DNA of 42,237 nucleotides, from the NCBI GenBank assembly GCA_016838885.1, contig JAEKNW010000264.1, positions 1 to 42,237 on the forward strand, given 5' to 3'. Below the pieces are notes generated by a model. It did not search any database. It saw nothing but the letters and a program-made list of their open reading frames with translations, and had not been told where the DNA came from. Positions 9,501-18,516 of the stretch are shown one piece after another (the stretch's first letter is position 1; every line of letters starts with the position of its first letter). Made by a program: the position numbers and the translations under genes. The DNA is from Candidatus Cloacimonadota bacterium. GTDB lineage: Bacteria; Cloacimonadota; Cloacimonadia; Cloacimonadales; JAFGVF01.

Positions 9501-10198
9501 ATATAAGAAGTAATGATGAAAAAAGGATTAAAGAGTATGAATCTACTCTGTTAAGTTTGAAAGATCGCTATGCAAACTATTATTTAGAACAATATACCAA
9601 ATATTATTTATCTATAGCTGATTATGGAAAGAAACAAGTATTAATGGATTCAAGTGAAAAACGGATTTGTGATGTTTTGAAGGATAGTGATTTTCTATCA
9701 ACAGCTCACTATAATGAATGGTTGCAGAGAATTATTAGCTTAAAGGCAGCAGAAAATATCGCTAAGAAAGATATTCTGCATACTCCTTATCATAACTTTA
9801 ATCCAACTCTTTTCCTAGGTAAGCCTAAGGAAAGCATTATTACTATGAAAGAAGAATTGCTAGATATCTTGGAAACATGGATAACTTCCATGAAAAATAT
9901 CTTTGAAGATCCAAGTATTCAAAAAAATCTTACTCTTCTTAGTCCAGAGGAGGCTGATATATTGCAAAAATTCTCTAAAGGTGAGATAAAACTAGAGAAA
10001 AACAATGTTAGCCAGATTAGAGACCTAATAGCCAAGGTATCACAAAGTTTAGAAAGAATTGAAATTAGTTCTGCATCACTAAAGAAAGTCTTTAGTAAAC
10101 CATTAACTCCAGATGAAGCTTTAGAAGAATTTAAGCGTTACATTGACAGTATTTCTTCTGGTAAAGACAGAAACAAAATTAGAATTATATTAAACTAA
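6548..10198 (+). CDS. brxC: BrxC, large BREX ATPase (1216 aa)
   Basis: BrxC (PglY-like) is the large P-loop ATPase of BREX systems and is thought to act with the methyltransferase and PglZ in phage exclusion. Walker A is at about residues 67-75 (NYGTGKSHL) and Walker B at about 172-180 (FMIVIDEML). The long remainder is mostly helical and charged, and ends in a lysine-rich segment. The length is typical of BrxC. It starts one base after the brxF stop and 25 bases separate it from pglX, so it is in one operon. No frameshift or missing core motif is seen. The cellular role (cytoplasmic, ATP-dependent) follows from family knowledge and is not shown by the sequence. Confidence 0.9.
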   Translation: MKYKELISFDPITEIIKFSRTDDSEYQKSIVKNYVFSEAVKKYLLPTMIKNLDYFNSEESFGIQVVGNYGTGKSHLMSLVSLLAEDKSLLDLVSDEDTKQNLKQIAGKFKVLRFELATSQGLWDVIRFNVERWLSKNGVDFKFEDHNQEMYLKQLHIMMAYFEEKHSDKGFMIVIDEMLAYLKSRNTQQLNEDLMVLQALGQACDNSRFKIIFGVQELIYHSPEFQFASEMLLKVADRYKDVNITKDDITYVVKRRLLKKDEHQKEIIRKHLQKFVSLFEHLHSHLEEYVELFPVHPAYFDNFQRIKKGKSQREVLKTLSSTFKEMMETDIPEDNPGLITYADYWNDLANNTSLMSDPDMRKIKEVTDTIKDKISTYFIGARKNNKVIADNIANATAIKALQTDLDKLNGATAESLKDDLCLTNKFADTHEFLLNIIESTADGIVSATQGQFFVKNSENNEYCIKVEGGVNLDVLIQEYMKQMTLEAKDEAFYDFLQKSYPLDSNTYRQGFKIWSHSIEWPSHKAYRQGYIFFGSPQERSTTQPVQYYYMYFMPIFDQTKLIFNNQADEVYYVMSDLSDSFKTELGLYGAAKSLEASASSNQKKIYREKIDFHFIRTRDIFNKEFVTKTKVHYQDKINNLNSYQLPGLGSTLQQTFDDVTSTILDKYFTESNPDYPSFNTLLSPLTEDNFSNRMKSAFMKITKPEQANKDGEAILNGLGLWVPGSLDIQHSKYAQTIIQKLNNDIGKVINCDDILECYYPKGNLWRSVDFKIEADLEFLVLSVLVYLGKIEIVLSSGKSITPMNLDEIKNLSQNDYFSFTHIKAPKGINIPVIKALFKALGMTDKTAYLDREETYIEMKHKAEELSKKAVTLAYKINEGITCKSIDVLSEQEAEPYKAKFNKIAKILDNIQTFTSEAKLKNFPYTIEDMEKVFDYKNDIKEIDDMLQLRSKFDDYINYLNQAIQYITEERLIKDIKDAIGLLAENIRSNDEKRIKEYESTLLSLKDRYANYYLEQYTKYYLSIADYGKKQVLMDSSEKRICDVLKDSDFLSTAHYNEWLQRIISLKAAENIAKKDILHTPYHNFNPTLFLGKPKESIITMKEELLDILETWITSMKNIFEDPSIQKNLTLLSPEEADILQKFSKGEIKLEKNNVSQIRDLIAKVSQSLERIEISSASLKKVFSKPLTPDEALEEFKRYIDSISSGKDRNKIRIILN

Positions 10199-10223
10199 AA
10201 TTTAAAATTGCAAGAGAGGAAAA

Positions 10224-12890
10224 ATGACTAATCTATTTGATCAGTTTGAAGATAATGAAGATAAGAAAGTTGTTTGTTTGGGAATGGGGTTCGATTCTGA
10301 AGAAAAGAGACGAGATTATTTCAGAAAAGAGTTAAGAAAGAAACTACCAGAGTTAAAGAAAATGGATGGTTTCCCTATTGGTGAAGATGATGATATTATT
10401 GAGCTTTCAGACCCGCCCTATTATACAGCTTGTCCTAATCCCTGGCTTAATGATTTTATAGTAGAATGGGAAAAAGAAAAAAAAGAATTAGAAAAACAGG
10501 AAAAACGTAAGAAAGACTTTGAAGTTAATGAGCCTTACGCAAATGATATCAGTGAAGGTAAGAATAACCCAATTTATAATGCTCATTCTTATCATACAAA
10601 AGTGCCACATCCAGCCATTATGAGGTACATTCTACAATATACTCAACCTGGAGATATAGTGTTCGATGGATTTGCAGGTACTGGTATGACAGGAGTTGCT
10701 TCCGCAGTCCTTTCTAATACATCATCAAAAGATAAATATAAAATTGAAACTGAATTTAAAAATGAAGGAAGATCCATTCCAATTTTCGGTGAAAGAAAAT
10801 CAATATGTTCAGATTTAAATCCTCTTGCATATTTCATAGGTTATAATTTCTTATCTAAAATAGACGAAATAGATTTTAAAAACTATGTGAATAGAATTAT
10901 CAAAGATATCAATATCGAATTTGGATGGATGTACCAAACATATAACAAAAATGGTGTTTTGGTCCCTGTTGATTTTTATGTTTGGTCAGATGTATTTACT
11001 TGCATAAATTGCTCAAGAGAGTATGATTATTATAATGCTGTTTTTAATGAAAAAGAAAATCTTTTAGCTGAAAATCTCAAATGTCCAATATGTGGCTTCA
11101 ATCAAAAAAAAGATAAAAAAAATAAAGTTTATGAAACATATTATGATAAATTAACAAATAAATCACTTAAAAGATCAAAACGTAAAATTGTCTTAATTTG
11201 TTATAGAAAAAACGGGGAAAAAATATTTAAAAAACCTGATTCTTTTGATTTAGAAATTTTGAAAAAAATCGAAAAAGTTAATTTTAAATATAAGATCCCA
11301 ACATATGATTTGCCAGTTGGCGATAAAACAAAAGAAAGATTAAATGATAATTGCACTCATGTCCATCATTTTTTTACAGATAGAAATTTACATTTAATAT
11401 CAGCATTTAGAGATCTTATAAATTCTTCTGAATTCAGAAATGGAATGCAAACCTTTAGTTTGATAACTTCAGTTTTAAGGAGTTGCTCCAAATTAGAAAT
11501 ATATAGACCAGAAAAAAGAGTTGCAGCCAAAGGTACATTTAATCATTTATACTTTCCGAGTATTTCCTATGAAGCAAATGTGATTAAAGAAATTTTGAAT
11601 AAACTTAAAGCTGTTTTAAAAGCAAAAACAGAAATTGAAATAAAAGGTGAATCTGTATATTCTATTAGCAGCGCGTTAGATTTGAGGAATATTTCTGAAA
11701 ACTCTGTAGATTACATATTTATTGATCCTCCATTTGGTAGTAATATAATGTATTCAGAATTAGATTTTTTTAAGAATGCTTGGTTGGGAATTAATGAAAA
11801 TATCAAAACTGAAGCAATCATCAATGTATCTCAGAATAAAAAAATTGGAGATTATTATTATTTAATGAGTCAATCTTTTATAGAGTTTTTTAGAATTCTT
11901 AAGCCTGGAAAATGGATGACTGTGGAATTCTCTAATACTAGTGCAATTGTTTGGAATTCAATACAAACATCAATTCAGAAATCAGGTTTTATCGTTGCAA
12001 ACGTATCTGCACTTGATAAAAAAAGTGGATCATATAATGCAAATACATCAAAAACGGCTGTTAAGCAAGATCTAATCATTTCTTGCTATAAGCCCACAGT
12101 AGAATTTGATCAGAACTTTAAGCAACATCATCAATTTACTAAAGGTCTTTGGGATTTTATAGAAGAACATTTAAATCATCTTCCAATTCATTTAGTCGAT
12201 GGAAAAGCTACTACAGCAATTGTTGAGAGAAGCCCTAAGATATTATTTGATAGATTAATTTCATTTTACGTTACACGAAATTTACCAGTTCCAATTGACG
12301 CTATAGATTTTCAGAGAGGATTACGAGAAAGATTTGAAGAAAGAGATGGCATGTTTTTTACTCACGTACAAATAATGATGTATGATGAGAAAAAAAAGCA
12401 GTATCCTGAATATTTGCAGGCTTCTATCTTCGTTTCCTCTGAGCAAGATGGAATCTACTGGTTAAAACGAAGATTAGAAAAAGAGAAAATGACTTACCAA
12501 GATATTCAACCTGACTGGATGCAATCTTTGGCTGCAGTTCGCAAGGGAGATTCTATCCCAGAACTTAAGATTATCTTGGAAGAGAACTTTTTAAAGGATG
12601 AAGCAGGACGATGGTATTATCCTGACCAAGAAAACTTAGTTGATCTAGAAAAACTTCGTCACAAAAGGTTAATGAAGGAGTTCAATCTTTATTTAGAAAC
12701 TGTAAATAAGCTTAAAGCTAAAATAATAAAGGAAGTCCGAGTAGAAGCTTTGCGTGCAGGTTTCAAAGAGTGTTATCAACAAAAAGACTTTAAAGCTATT
12801 GTGAAAGTAGCAGAAAAGATTCCTCAAAACCTTTTAATGGAAGATGAATTCTTGCTACAATTCTATGATATTGCAATGATGAAGATATAG
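10224..12890 (+). CDS. pglX: PglXI, BREX-3 adenine DNA methyltransferase (888 aa)
   Basis: This is a predicted N6-adenine methyltransferase that marks host DNA in BREX. The AdoMet-binding motif I is at about residues 147-158 (FDGFAGTGMTG) and the catalytic motif IV at about 498-505 (FIDPPFGS). A second DPPY-type motif sits near the N-terminus (~61-66, SDPPYYTACPNPW), ahead of motif I. Two CxxC pairs (~260-263 and ~286-289) suggest a zinc ribbon in an insert. The C-terminal ~250 residues are helical and charged. A GAGAGGAAAA ribosome site precedes the ATG. The middle of the gene (about 10.9-12.1 kb) is visibly more A-rich than its ends, possibly a recombined specificity region. The target sequence cannot be read from the protein. 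Confidence 0.9.
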   Translation: MTNLFDQFEDNEDKKVVCLGMGFDSEEKRRDYFRKELRKKLPELKKMDGFPIGEDDDIIELSDPPYYTACPNPWLNDFIVEWEKEKKELEKQEKRKKDFEVNEPYANDISEGKNNPIYNAHSYHTKVPHPAIMRYILQYTQPGDIVFDGFAGTGMTGVASAVLSNTSSKDKYKIETEFKNEGRSIPIFGERKSICSDLNPLAYFIGYNFLSKIDEIDFKNYVNRIIKDINIEFGWMYQTYNKNGVLVPVDFYVWSDVFTCINCSREYDYYNAVFNEKENLLAENLKCPICGFNQKKDKKNKVYETYYDKLTNKSLKRSKRKIVLICYRKNGEKIFKKPDSFDLEILKKIEKVNFKYKIPTYDLPVGDKTKERLNDNCTHVHHFFTDRNLHLISAFRDLINSSEFRNGMQTFSLITSVLRSCSKLEIYRPEKRVAAKGTFNHLYFPSISYEANVIKEILNKLKAVLKAKTEIEIKGESVYSISSALDLRNISENSVDYIFIDPPFGSNIMYSELDFFKNAWLGINENIKTEAIINVSQNKKIGDYYYLMSQSFIEFFRILKPGKWMTVEFSNTSAIVWNSIQTSIQKSGFIVANVSALDKKSGSYNANTSKTAVKQDLIISCYKPTVEFDQNFKQHHQFTKGLWDFIEEHLNHLPIHLVDGKATTAIVERSPKILFDRLISFYVTRNLPVPIDAIDFQRGLRERFEERDGMFFTHVQIMMYDEKKKQYPEYLQASIFVSSEQDGIYWLKRRLEKEKMTYQDIQPDWMQSLAAVRKGDSIPELKIILEENFLKDEAGRWYYPDQENLVDLEKLRHKRLMKEFNLYLETVNKLKAKIIKEVRVEALRAGFKECYQQKDFKAIVKVAEKIPQNLLMEDEFLLQFYDIAMMKI

Positions 12891-12907
12891 ATAATTTACT
12901 TAAGATA

Positions 12908-15715
12908 ATGAATATTTTTAAATATAAAGATAAGAATGTAGAGATAATTGGTAAAGAAGAGATCTTAGGGAAAACAGTTTGTTGGGTTAAAGAACTGGAT
13001 GTAGATAACTTTTTTCAGGTAGAAGAAGATCAACTAAGAAAAGAGAAAATAGTATCTACAAAAGAGTCAATCACTCTAATAAGTGTTGCTGCTCGTATTA
13101 TTCAAGAGATGCAGAAACAGACTATTTTAGCACCCTATGAGAGTAGCCTTATCCCGTTACCACATCAGATTCTTGTATTAGAAAAAGTTATTAAATCTCC
13201 TTTTGTCCGTTTTCTACTGGCAGATGAAGTTGGTATGGGGAAAACCATCGAAGCAGGATTAATTCTAAAGGAATTAAAATTGAGAAAGCAGATAAAGAGG
13301 ATACTTGTAATAGTGCCAAAATCTGCAATGCTACAATGGCAATCCGAAATGAAAGTACATTTTAATGAAAAGTTTCATATTTATGATAGCCAAATGATTA
13401 ATTCGCTTTCAAAAACCTTCTCGCAATTCGATGTTGACCAAGAATTCAACTTCTGGCAACAGCATAATAATATCATTGTTTCTACTGATTCTCTAAAACC
13501 TATGGACAAACGAGCAGGTTGGAATCAAACAAGAATTGATCAGTACAATAAATATAGAATGGAAGCGGTTCTCGAAGCAAATTTTGATTTGGTTATAATT
13601 GATGAAGTTCATAAAATGGGGGGGAGTAATAGTCAAGTATCTCGTTTCAGATTAGCTGAAGCATTATGTATTACTATACCCAATGCTTTAATCTTATCTG
13701 CAACCCCACACAGAGGTAAGCCTGATCATTTTAGAAGAGTCTTGCAGTTATTAGATCCAAGTGCTTTTGCAGGAGAAGGATTACCGACAATTGAGGAGCT
13801 TAATCCATATGTAATCAGAACAGAAAAAAGGCAAGCAGTAGATTACGAAGGTAAAAGTTTATTTTCTGAAAGAGAAACAAAAAAAGTTGTGATAAAATAT
13901 GATAGAGAAAAGCATAAATTACAATTAGACCTATATGAAGCTGTAACAGAGTATGTAAAACATGGCTTTAATATATCCGTAAAATCTCGTGATTATTCTT
14001 ATGGTCTCATAATGATTCTCTTCCAGAGGATGGTTAGTAGTTCAACATCAGCTGTAAAAGAAGCAATGAAGGGTAGATTACAAAGACTATCAAATGGAGA
14101 AAATGAAATATTTGATGAAGTCGTAAATGATCAGACAGATACTAATTTTGATTATCAGGAAGATTACACCTTTGATATTAATCAATATGATGGAAAAAAC
14201 GAGACAGAGATCGAAAATGAAGATGAAATTACAATTTTGATGCGATTAATAAAATTAGCAGAAGAATGTGATAAACTCGAGTTGGATGCAAAAGCTGAAT
14301 TCCTGATAAACAAATATGATGAATTGAAAAAAACATACAATGATCCTGATCTAAAAGTTCTAATATTTACAGAATTTAGAGCAACCCAACAAATGCTGAT
14401 AAAGAAACTATCAGAATGGGGTTTACGGTGTGAACTTATCAATGGCTCAATGGATTTTGAAAAACGCTCTGATGCCTTAAAGCGGTTTAAAGATAAAAGT
14501 CAGATTCTGGTTGCCACTGATGCAGCAGGAGAATCATTGAATATGCAGTTTGCCTTTTTAGTAGTTAATTATGATCTTCCATGGAATCCGATGATAATTG
14601 AACAAAGGATTGGTCGTGTCGATAGGATAGGTCAGAAACATAAAGTAACAGCTTTTAACCTTTTATTAGATAATTCTGTTGATAAAAGAGTTTTTGAGGT
14701 TATTGAAGAGAAACTGGATAACATTCTTGAACAGCTTGGAATTGATAAAACTTCTGATGTTCTTGATTCAACTATGGATAGTCGTAAAGTTAATAATCTT
14801 TATCTAAAATCTCTTCTCGACATAGAATCATTTGAACGAGAAAGTGATAATTGGCTTCACGAAATAAAAATTAAACTTCAGGATTATCAATCAACTGAGA
14901 AAATTCTTCCTGGAACTAGGAATAATGAAATATCGACTGTAAAAACTAGAGAAATACACTACAGCCCATTACCATCTTGGCTGGAAAAGTTACTCCTTAA
15001 TTATACTCTAATAAATGGAGGACATTTTCAAAATCTCATCGATAACACATTTGAGATGTATTTAGATAAAAATAAAAAAATACTGGGAACTTGCAAATCC
15101 GATGTAGCAACATCTCTGCCTGGAATAGTTCATTTTACCCTTCAAAACAGCATGGTTACTAAGATTCTGAATAATGTTAAGTCCTACTTTGATTCATCTA
15201 ACATACCTGTTATTAAGCTACATGAAGAAGTAACAATAAAAGGATATTGGTCATTATGGAAGATCGAAGCTAAGAATAGTTTTGATTCTAAATTAACGAT
15301 AAAGGCAATTTTTGTTTCAGAGAAAGGGAAATTCTTTAACGCTTTTGCTGATGATATCTGGAACCAGATTGTAAATAATGATGATGCTTTCGATATTTTA
15401 GATAATGTTTCGACTTCAGATTACGATATAAATTTTGAGGAGCTAAAAGAAATATGCTTTCCTCAATTATGTGATACTTACAAATCAATTGAAATGGATT
15501 TGAAATCTAATGTGAACAGAATAAAATTTAACAAGGAAAATCAACACAAGTTTAGGTTAATGCGTATAGAAAGACTTGGCATAGAGAATATAAAAAAAGC
15601 CAAGAGGAATAGAATTATAAGAGAATTCCAAGAGTGGCAAAAGAATTTTGAAGCTGACTCTGTCTTGATCCCCAACCTTGAATGTTTGTCAGTAGTTAGG
15701 ATTGATAATGGGTGA
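12908..15715 (+). CDS. brxHII: BrxHII, SNF2-type helicase/translocase (935 aa)
   Basis: This is an SF2/SNF2-family DNA translocase and the BREX-3 helicase by position. I read motif I at ~106-117 (DEVGMGKTIEAG), motif II at ~231-235 (DEVHK), motif III at ~263 (LSATPHRG), motif V near VATDAAGESLN, and motif VI at ~565-576 (EQRIGRVDRIGQ). Both RecA lobes are therefore complete. The remaining ~330 C-terminal residues hold no motif I recognise. The N-terminus is beta-rich. It follows pglX after 17 bases, and its last codons overlap the pglZ start. All catalytic signatures are present, so the enzyme is probably active. Confidence 0.92.
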   Translation: MNIFKYKDKNVEIIGKEEILGKTVCWVKELDVDNFFQVEEDQLRKEKIVSTKESITLISVAARIIQEMQKQTILAPYESSLIPLPHQILVLEKVIKSPFVRFLLADEVGMGKTIEAGLILKELKLRKQIKRILVIVPKSAMLQWQSEMKVHFNEKFHIYDSQMINSLSKTFSQFDVDQEFNFWQQHNNIIVSTDSLKPMDKRAGWNQTRIDQYNKYRMEAVLEANFDLVIIDEVHKMGGSNSQVSRFRLAEALCITIPNALILSATPHRGKPDHFRRVLQLLDPSAFAGEGLPTIEELNPYVIRTEKRQAVDYEGKSLFSERETKKVVIKYDREKHKLQLDLYEAVTEYVKHGFNISVKSRDYSYGLIMILFQRMVSSSTSAVKEAMKGRLQRLSNGENEIFDEVVNDQTDTNFDYQEDYTFDINQYDGKNETEIENEDEITILMRLIKLAEECDKLELDAKAEFLINKYDELKKTYNDPDLKVLIFTEFRATQQMLIKKLSEWGLRCELINGSMDFEKRSDALKRFKDKSQILVATDAAGESLNMQFAFLVVNYDLPWNPMIIEQRIGRVDRIGQKHKVTAFNLLLDNSVDKRVFEVIEEKLDNILEQLGIDKTSDVLDSTMDSRKVNNLYLKSLLDIESFERESDNWLHEIKIKLQDYQSTEKILPGTRNNEISTVKTREIHYSPLPSWLEKLLLNYTLINGGHFQNLIDNTFEMYLDKNKKILGTCKSDVATSLPGIVHFTLQNSMVTKILNNVKSYFDSSNIPVIKLHEEVTIKGYWSLWKIEAKNSFDSKLTIKAIFVSEKGKFFNAFADDIWNQIVNNDDAFDILDNVSTSDYDINFEELKEICFPQLCDTYKSIEMDLKSNVNRIKFNKENQHKFRLMRIERLGIENIKKAKRNRIIREFQEWQKNFEADSVLIPNLECLSVVRIDNG

Positions 15716-17564
15716 CTTTGTTACAAGTATTTTAAAGAAAGTTTTATCTTTACCTACTGAATTAATATTCATTAATGACATAGATAATATTTTCACATAT
15801 TCTGAAGTATTAAATAGATTAAATGAACTATCCTATAAGGTTTCTAACTATATATGTCCTATAGCTTTCAGAATTGAATACGAATTAGAAATTAAGCCCT
15901 TTTTGATAAGATATCCAGGATCAAAATATATTGTTAGATGTTCATCTAGCCCATATCTTCTCGAGGATATTGCTGAGCATTCAGATATTATGAAGATTAG
16001 TTTCAATGATCTATACCCTAATTTAAATAATGAGTGTTTGCATGATCTTCCAGTAATTTATTTAGACGAGCTGCTTGATATCACTAGAACTTATTTTGAG
16101 CATAAGAATAAAGAACAGACCCTAAATTTCTTACTTGAGAAAATCTATCTTATTGATCTTAGCTCTCTTAATTCTAAAGAGGCATTCATAGGAAGAATAC
16201 TCAATATTCATTCTAGGGAAATTGAGTTTAATCCCGCAACCAAGAACTTGTTAAGAGAATATGCAAACAAATATTTACCAATAGAAGAAGACCTATTTTC
16301 AAAAAGAATATTTAATATCTGGCTAAAAAAAATGTGGGATGATTATGTATTAAATCAAGATGATAAAATAGATTTTCACCACTCTCAACTTACAGAACAG
16401 TTAAGATTATATTTTATTAACCATAATATTGAACCTTGCAAAGTTGATAAAGCAAGATGGGAGGAAATAGATCTTCGTGAAGGTGTCTATTATGATCATG
16501 AAGAACAAAAGCGTTCAGATGTAGACAATATACTGAAGAGATTAGATTTAGCCCTAAATGATCCTATTAGTGAGATTAACTGGAGTGAAATGATTCGTTC
16601 AGTAAGTATGGCATACAATAACATATTAGATTATCGAAGTATTTCAGATAAACAATATCTCACAATAGAAGAAAAGTTTAACCATAAATTTCAAGATTAC
16701 TTGGATAGCTACTTTACGGGATTATCTTCAAAAAGCTCTGTTAAAAAACCATATACAGTGTCTCAGATTCTCAATTTTATGCAATTCCAAAGCAATAATG
16801 ATGCAAAACAAGCACTAATTATTATTGACGGTTTAAATTACTGGCAGTGGTATATCATAGAAACATTATTAAAGAAAGAAGCAAAGTATGAAATCTCAAC
16901 TGATGTTTGTTTCTCTTGGATACCTAGTATTACATCATTATCCCGGCAGGCTATATTTAAGGGAGCTAAACCTGATATAGAATACAACCAAAATCCTAAA
17001 AATGAAGAAAAAAACTGGAATAATTTTTGGCTATCTCAAGGAATTCCTGGGTCGGATATAAAGTACTTTAAATTTGAATTTCAGACAAAGATTGAAGATT
17101 TCTTCTTTGGCAACTCTAAATTTCTAGCTTTTGTAACTAATGATATTGATGATATTATGCATAGTGCTTTGCAAGGTAATAATGATTTATATAATTCCAC
17201 ATTATCTTGGTTAGAAAATTCACTTTTTATGAAATTATTAGCAAAATTGAAAAACGATGGTTACTTAATATATGTTGGGTCTGATCATGGAAATATTGAA
17301 GCAACTGGTTGGAGAAAACTGAAAGGTTATGAAAAATTTGGAACAAGTAAAAGCAGAAGTAGAAGACACTTGGAATATGCTAATAGGTCATTATTGAATA
17401 AATTTCTTGATCAAAATCCTGAATTGTCTAGTTCTATGGGAACGGAAGATAATCTAGCATATTTAAAGAATAAATTAGCTTTTGAGTCAGAAGGTAAGAA
17501 AATCGTAACACATGGTGGAAGCCATTTCTGGGAAGTACTAACTCCCTTCATAAGGATAAAATAA
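15708..17564 (+). CDS. pglZ: PglZ, alkaline-phosphatase-fold BREX protein (618 aa)
   Basis: PglZ is the signature BREX protein and has an alkaline-phosphatase-superfamily domain in its C-terminal half. Metal-site motifs are visible: IIDGLNYWQW (Asp ~373), VGSDHGNIEATGW (Asp-His ~525-526) and THGGSHFWEVLTPF (~600). The N-terminal 300 residues are helical and variable, as usual for the family. The ORF track begins at a TTG (15702). The ATG at 15708, inside the end of brxHII (8-bp overlap), is the more likely start. The tight overlap indicates translational coupling. The exact biochemical role of PglZ in BREX is not settled; some family members show nuclease activity. Confidence 0.92.
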   Translation: MGDFVTSILKKVLSLPTELIFINDIDNIFTYSEVLNRLNELSYKVSNYICPIAFRIEYELEIKPFLIRYPGSKYIVRCSSSPYLLEDIAEHSDIMKISFNDLYPNLNNECLHDLPVIYLDELLDITRTYFEHKNKEQTLNFLLEKIYLIDLSSLNSKEAFIGRILNIHSREIEFNPATKNLLREYANKYLPIEEDLFSKRIFNIWLKKMWDDYVLNQDDKIDFHHSQLTEQLRLYFINHNIEPCKVDKARWEEIDLREGVYYDHEEQKRSDVDNILKRLDLALNDPISEINWSEMIRSVSMAYNNILDYRSISDKQYLTIEEKFNHKFQDYLDSYFTGLSSKSSVKKPYTVSQILNFMQFQSNNDAKQALIIIDGLNYWQWYIIETLLKKEAKYEISTDVCFSWIPSITSLSRQAIFKGAKPDIEYNQNPKNEEKNWNNFWLSQGIPGSDIKYFKFEFQTKIEDFFFGNSKFLAFVTNDIDDIMHSALQGNNDLYNSTLSWLENSLFMKLLAKLKNDGYLIYVGSDHGNIEATGWRKLKGYEKFGTSKSRSRRHLEYANRSLLNKFLDQNPELSSSMGTEDNLAYLKNKLAFESEGKKIVTHGGSHFWEVLTPFIRIK

Positions 17565-17568
17565 TTTT

Positions 17569-18273
17569 ATGAAAAAATATATTGGGATCAATCAAAGAAT
17601 TCCTTTTCATGTTATCAAAACTGGAATTCAGCTGCTCTTGGATGGAGAAATGGATGACGAGTACATAAAAGAACAATTAAGATTAGATTACACTGGGGAG
17701 AATAGAATATCGAAAGGTCTTAATTGTGTTAATAAAGTACTAATAAACAATCCCCTAGCAGAGTTACTACCTAATGAAAAACCTATGCTAAAGAACATTA
17801 TTAACTCAAAAATAGATCTTCAAGCAATATCTATAGCTTTGCTATGCACAGCTTATCCATTGGCTTTTGAAATTGTTTGTGAAATGGGTAGCATATTCAA
17901 GGTACAGAATCTAGTAAGCACTCAAGTCATCATGAAAAAGATGTCTTCAATTTATGGGAGCAACAGAGTTACTGTTAACGGATTTTATAGCATTATCCCG
18001 CTACTGTTAGAATTAGAAATATTTGTTAGACCAAAGCAAGGGTTGTATGAGTTTATAGAGAAACGAGTCTTATCTAATCCACTAGCAAAAGAGCTATTTA
18101 TACTTGCCTATCTGTTAAGTAATAATAAAAAATATATTGGTTTAGATGAATTATTCCAAACTCCTTGGTTTTATTATTTTGATTTCTATGATATTGAAAA
18201 TGAACTGAAACACTTCAAGTATATCGCAATCTCTACTGATTCAACTGGTAATACTATTCTAGAGAGAATATAG
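17569..18273 (+). CDS. brxA: BrxA, BREX DUF1819-type protein (234 aa)
   Basis: Size (234 aa) and position as the last gene of a type 3 BREX operon, four bases after pglZ, identify it as BrxA. BrxA is a small helical protein (DUF1819 family) of unclear molecular role with reported DNA binding. The sequence is all-alpha in appearance, without catalytic motifs, signal peptide or membrane segments. The call depends on context more than on motifs. No clear terminator follows. The next gene starts 243 bases downstream on the same strand. Confidence 0.8.
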   Translation: MKKYIGINQRIPFHVIKTGIQLLLDGEMDDEYIKEQLRLDYTGENRISKGLNCVNKVLINNPLAELLPNEKPMLKNIINSKIDLQAISIALLCTAYPLAFEIVCEMGSIFKVQNLVSTQVIMKKMSSIYGSNRVTVNGFYSIIPLLLELEIFVRPKQGLYEFIEKRVLSNPLAKELFILAYLLSNNKKYIGLDELFQTPWFYYFDFYDIENELKHFKYIAISTDSTGNTILERI

Positions 18274-18387
18274 GAGTATAAATATATAAAAAGTTTCCCA
18301 TTTAACCTGGAAATATGATATAAATTCAAGCTATTCATATTTTCTGCAGTATATAGGTGATTGATGAAAATTAAACTAATATATGAC

Positions 18388-18415
18388 TTGATATCGTTGA
18401 AAAGATTAATATGAA
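18388..18415 (+). promoter_or_regulatory. possible promoter of the cyclase-like/GIY-YIG pair
   Basis: TTGATA at 18388-18393 and TATGAA at 18410-18415 are separated by 16 bases, about 100 bases ahead of the next gene. The match is moderate. The rest of the 243-base gap after brxA shows nothing else of note. Confidence 0.3.
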
Positions 18416-18516
18416 TGATGTTTTCGCGATTGAGAATAAATTTCATAAGTTTAGGAAGTGTAAAGGGTTTGAGATTAGTTCTCGCAGGGTGTAGGATGAT
18501 TAAGGGAGAATGATAA

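Noticed and set aside
15702-15707. TTG start for pglZ
   Set aside because: An ATG two codons later is the more usual choice, and the N-terminus is otherwise unchanged.
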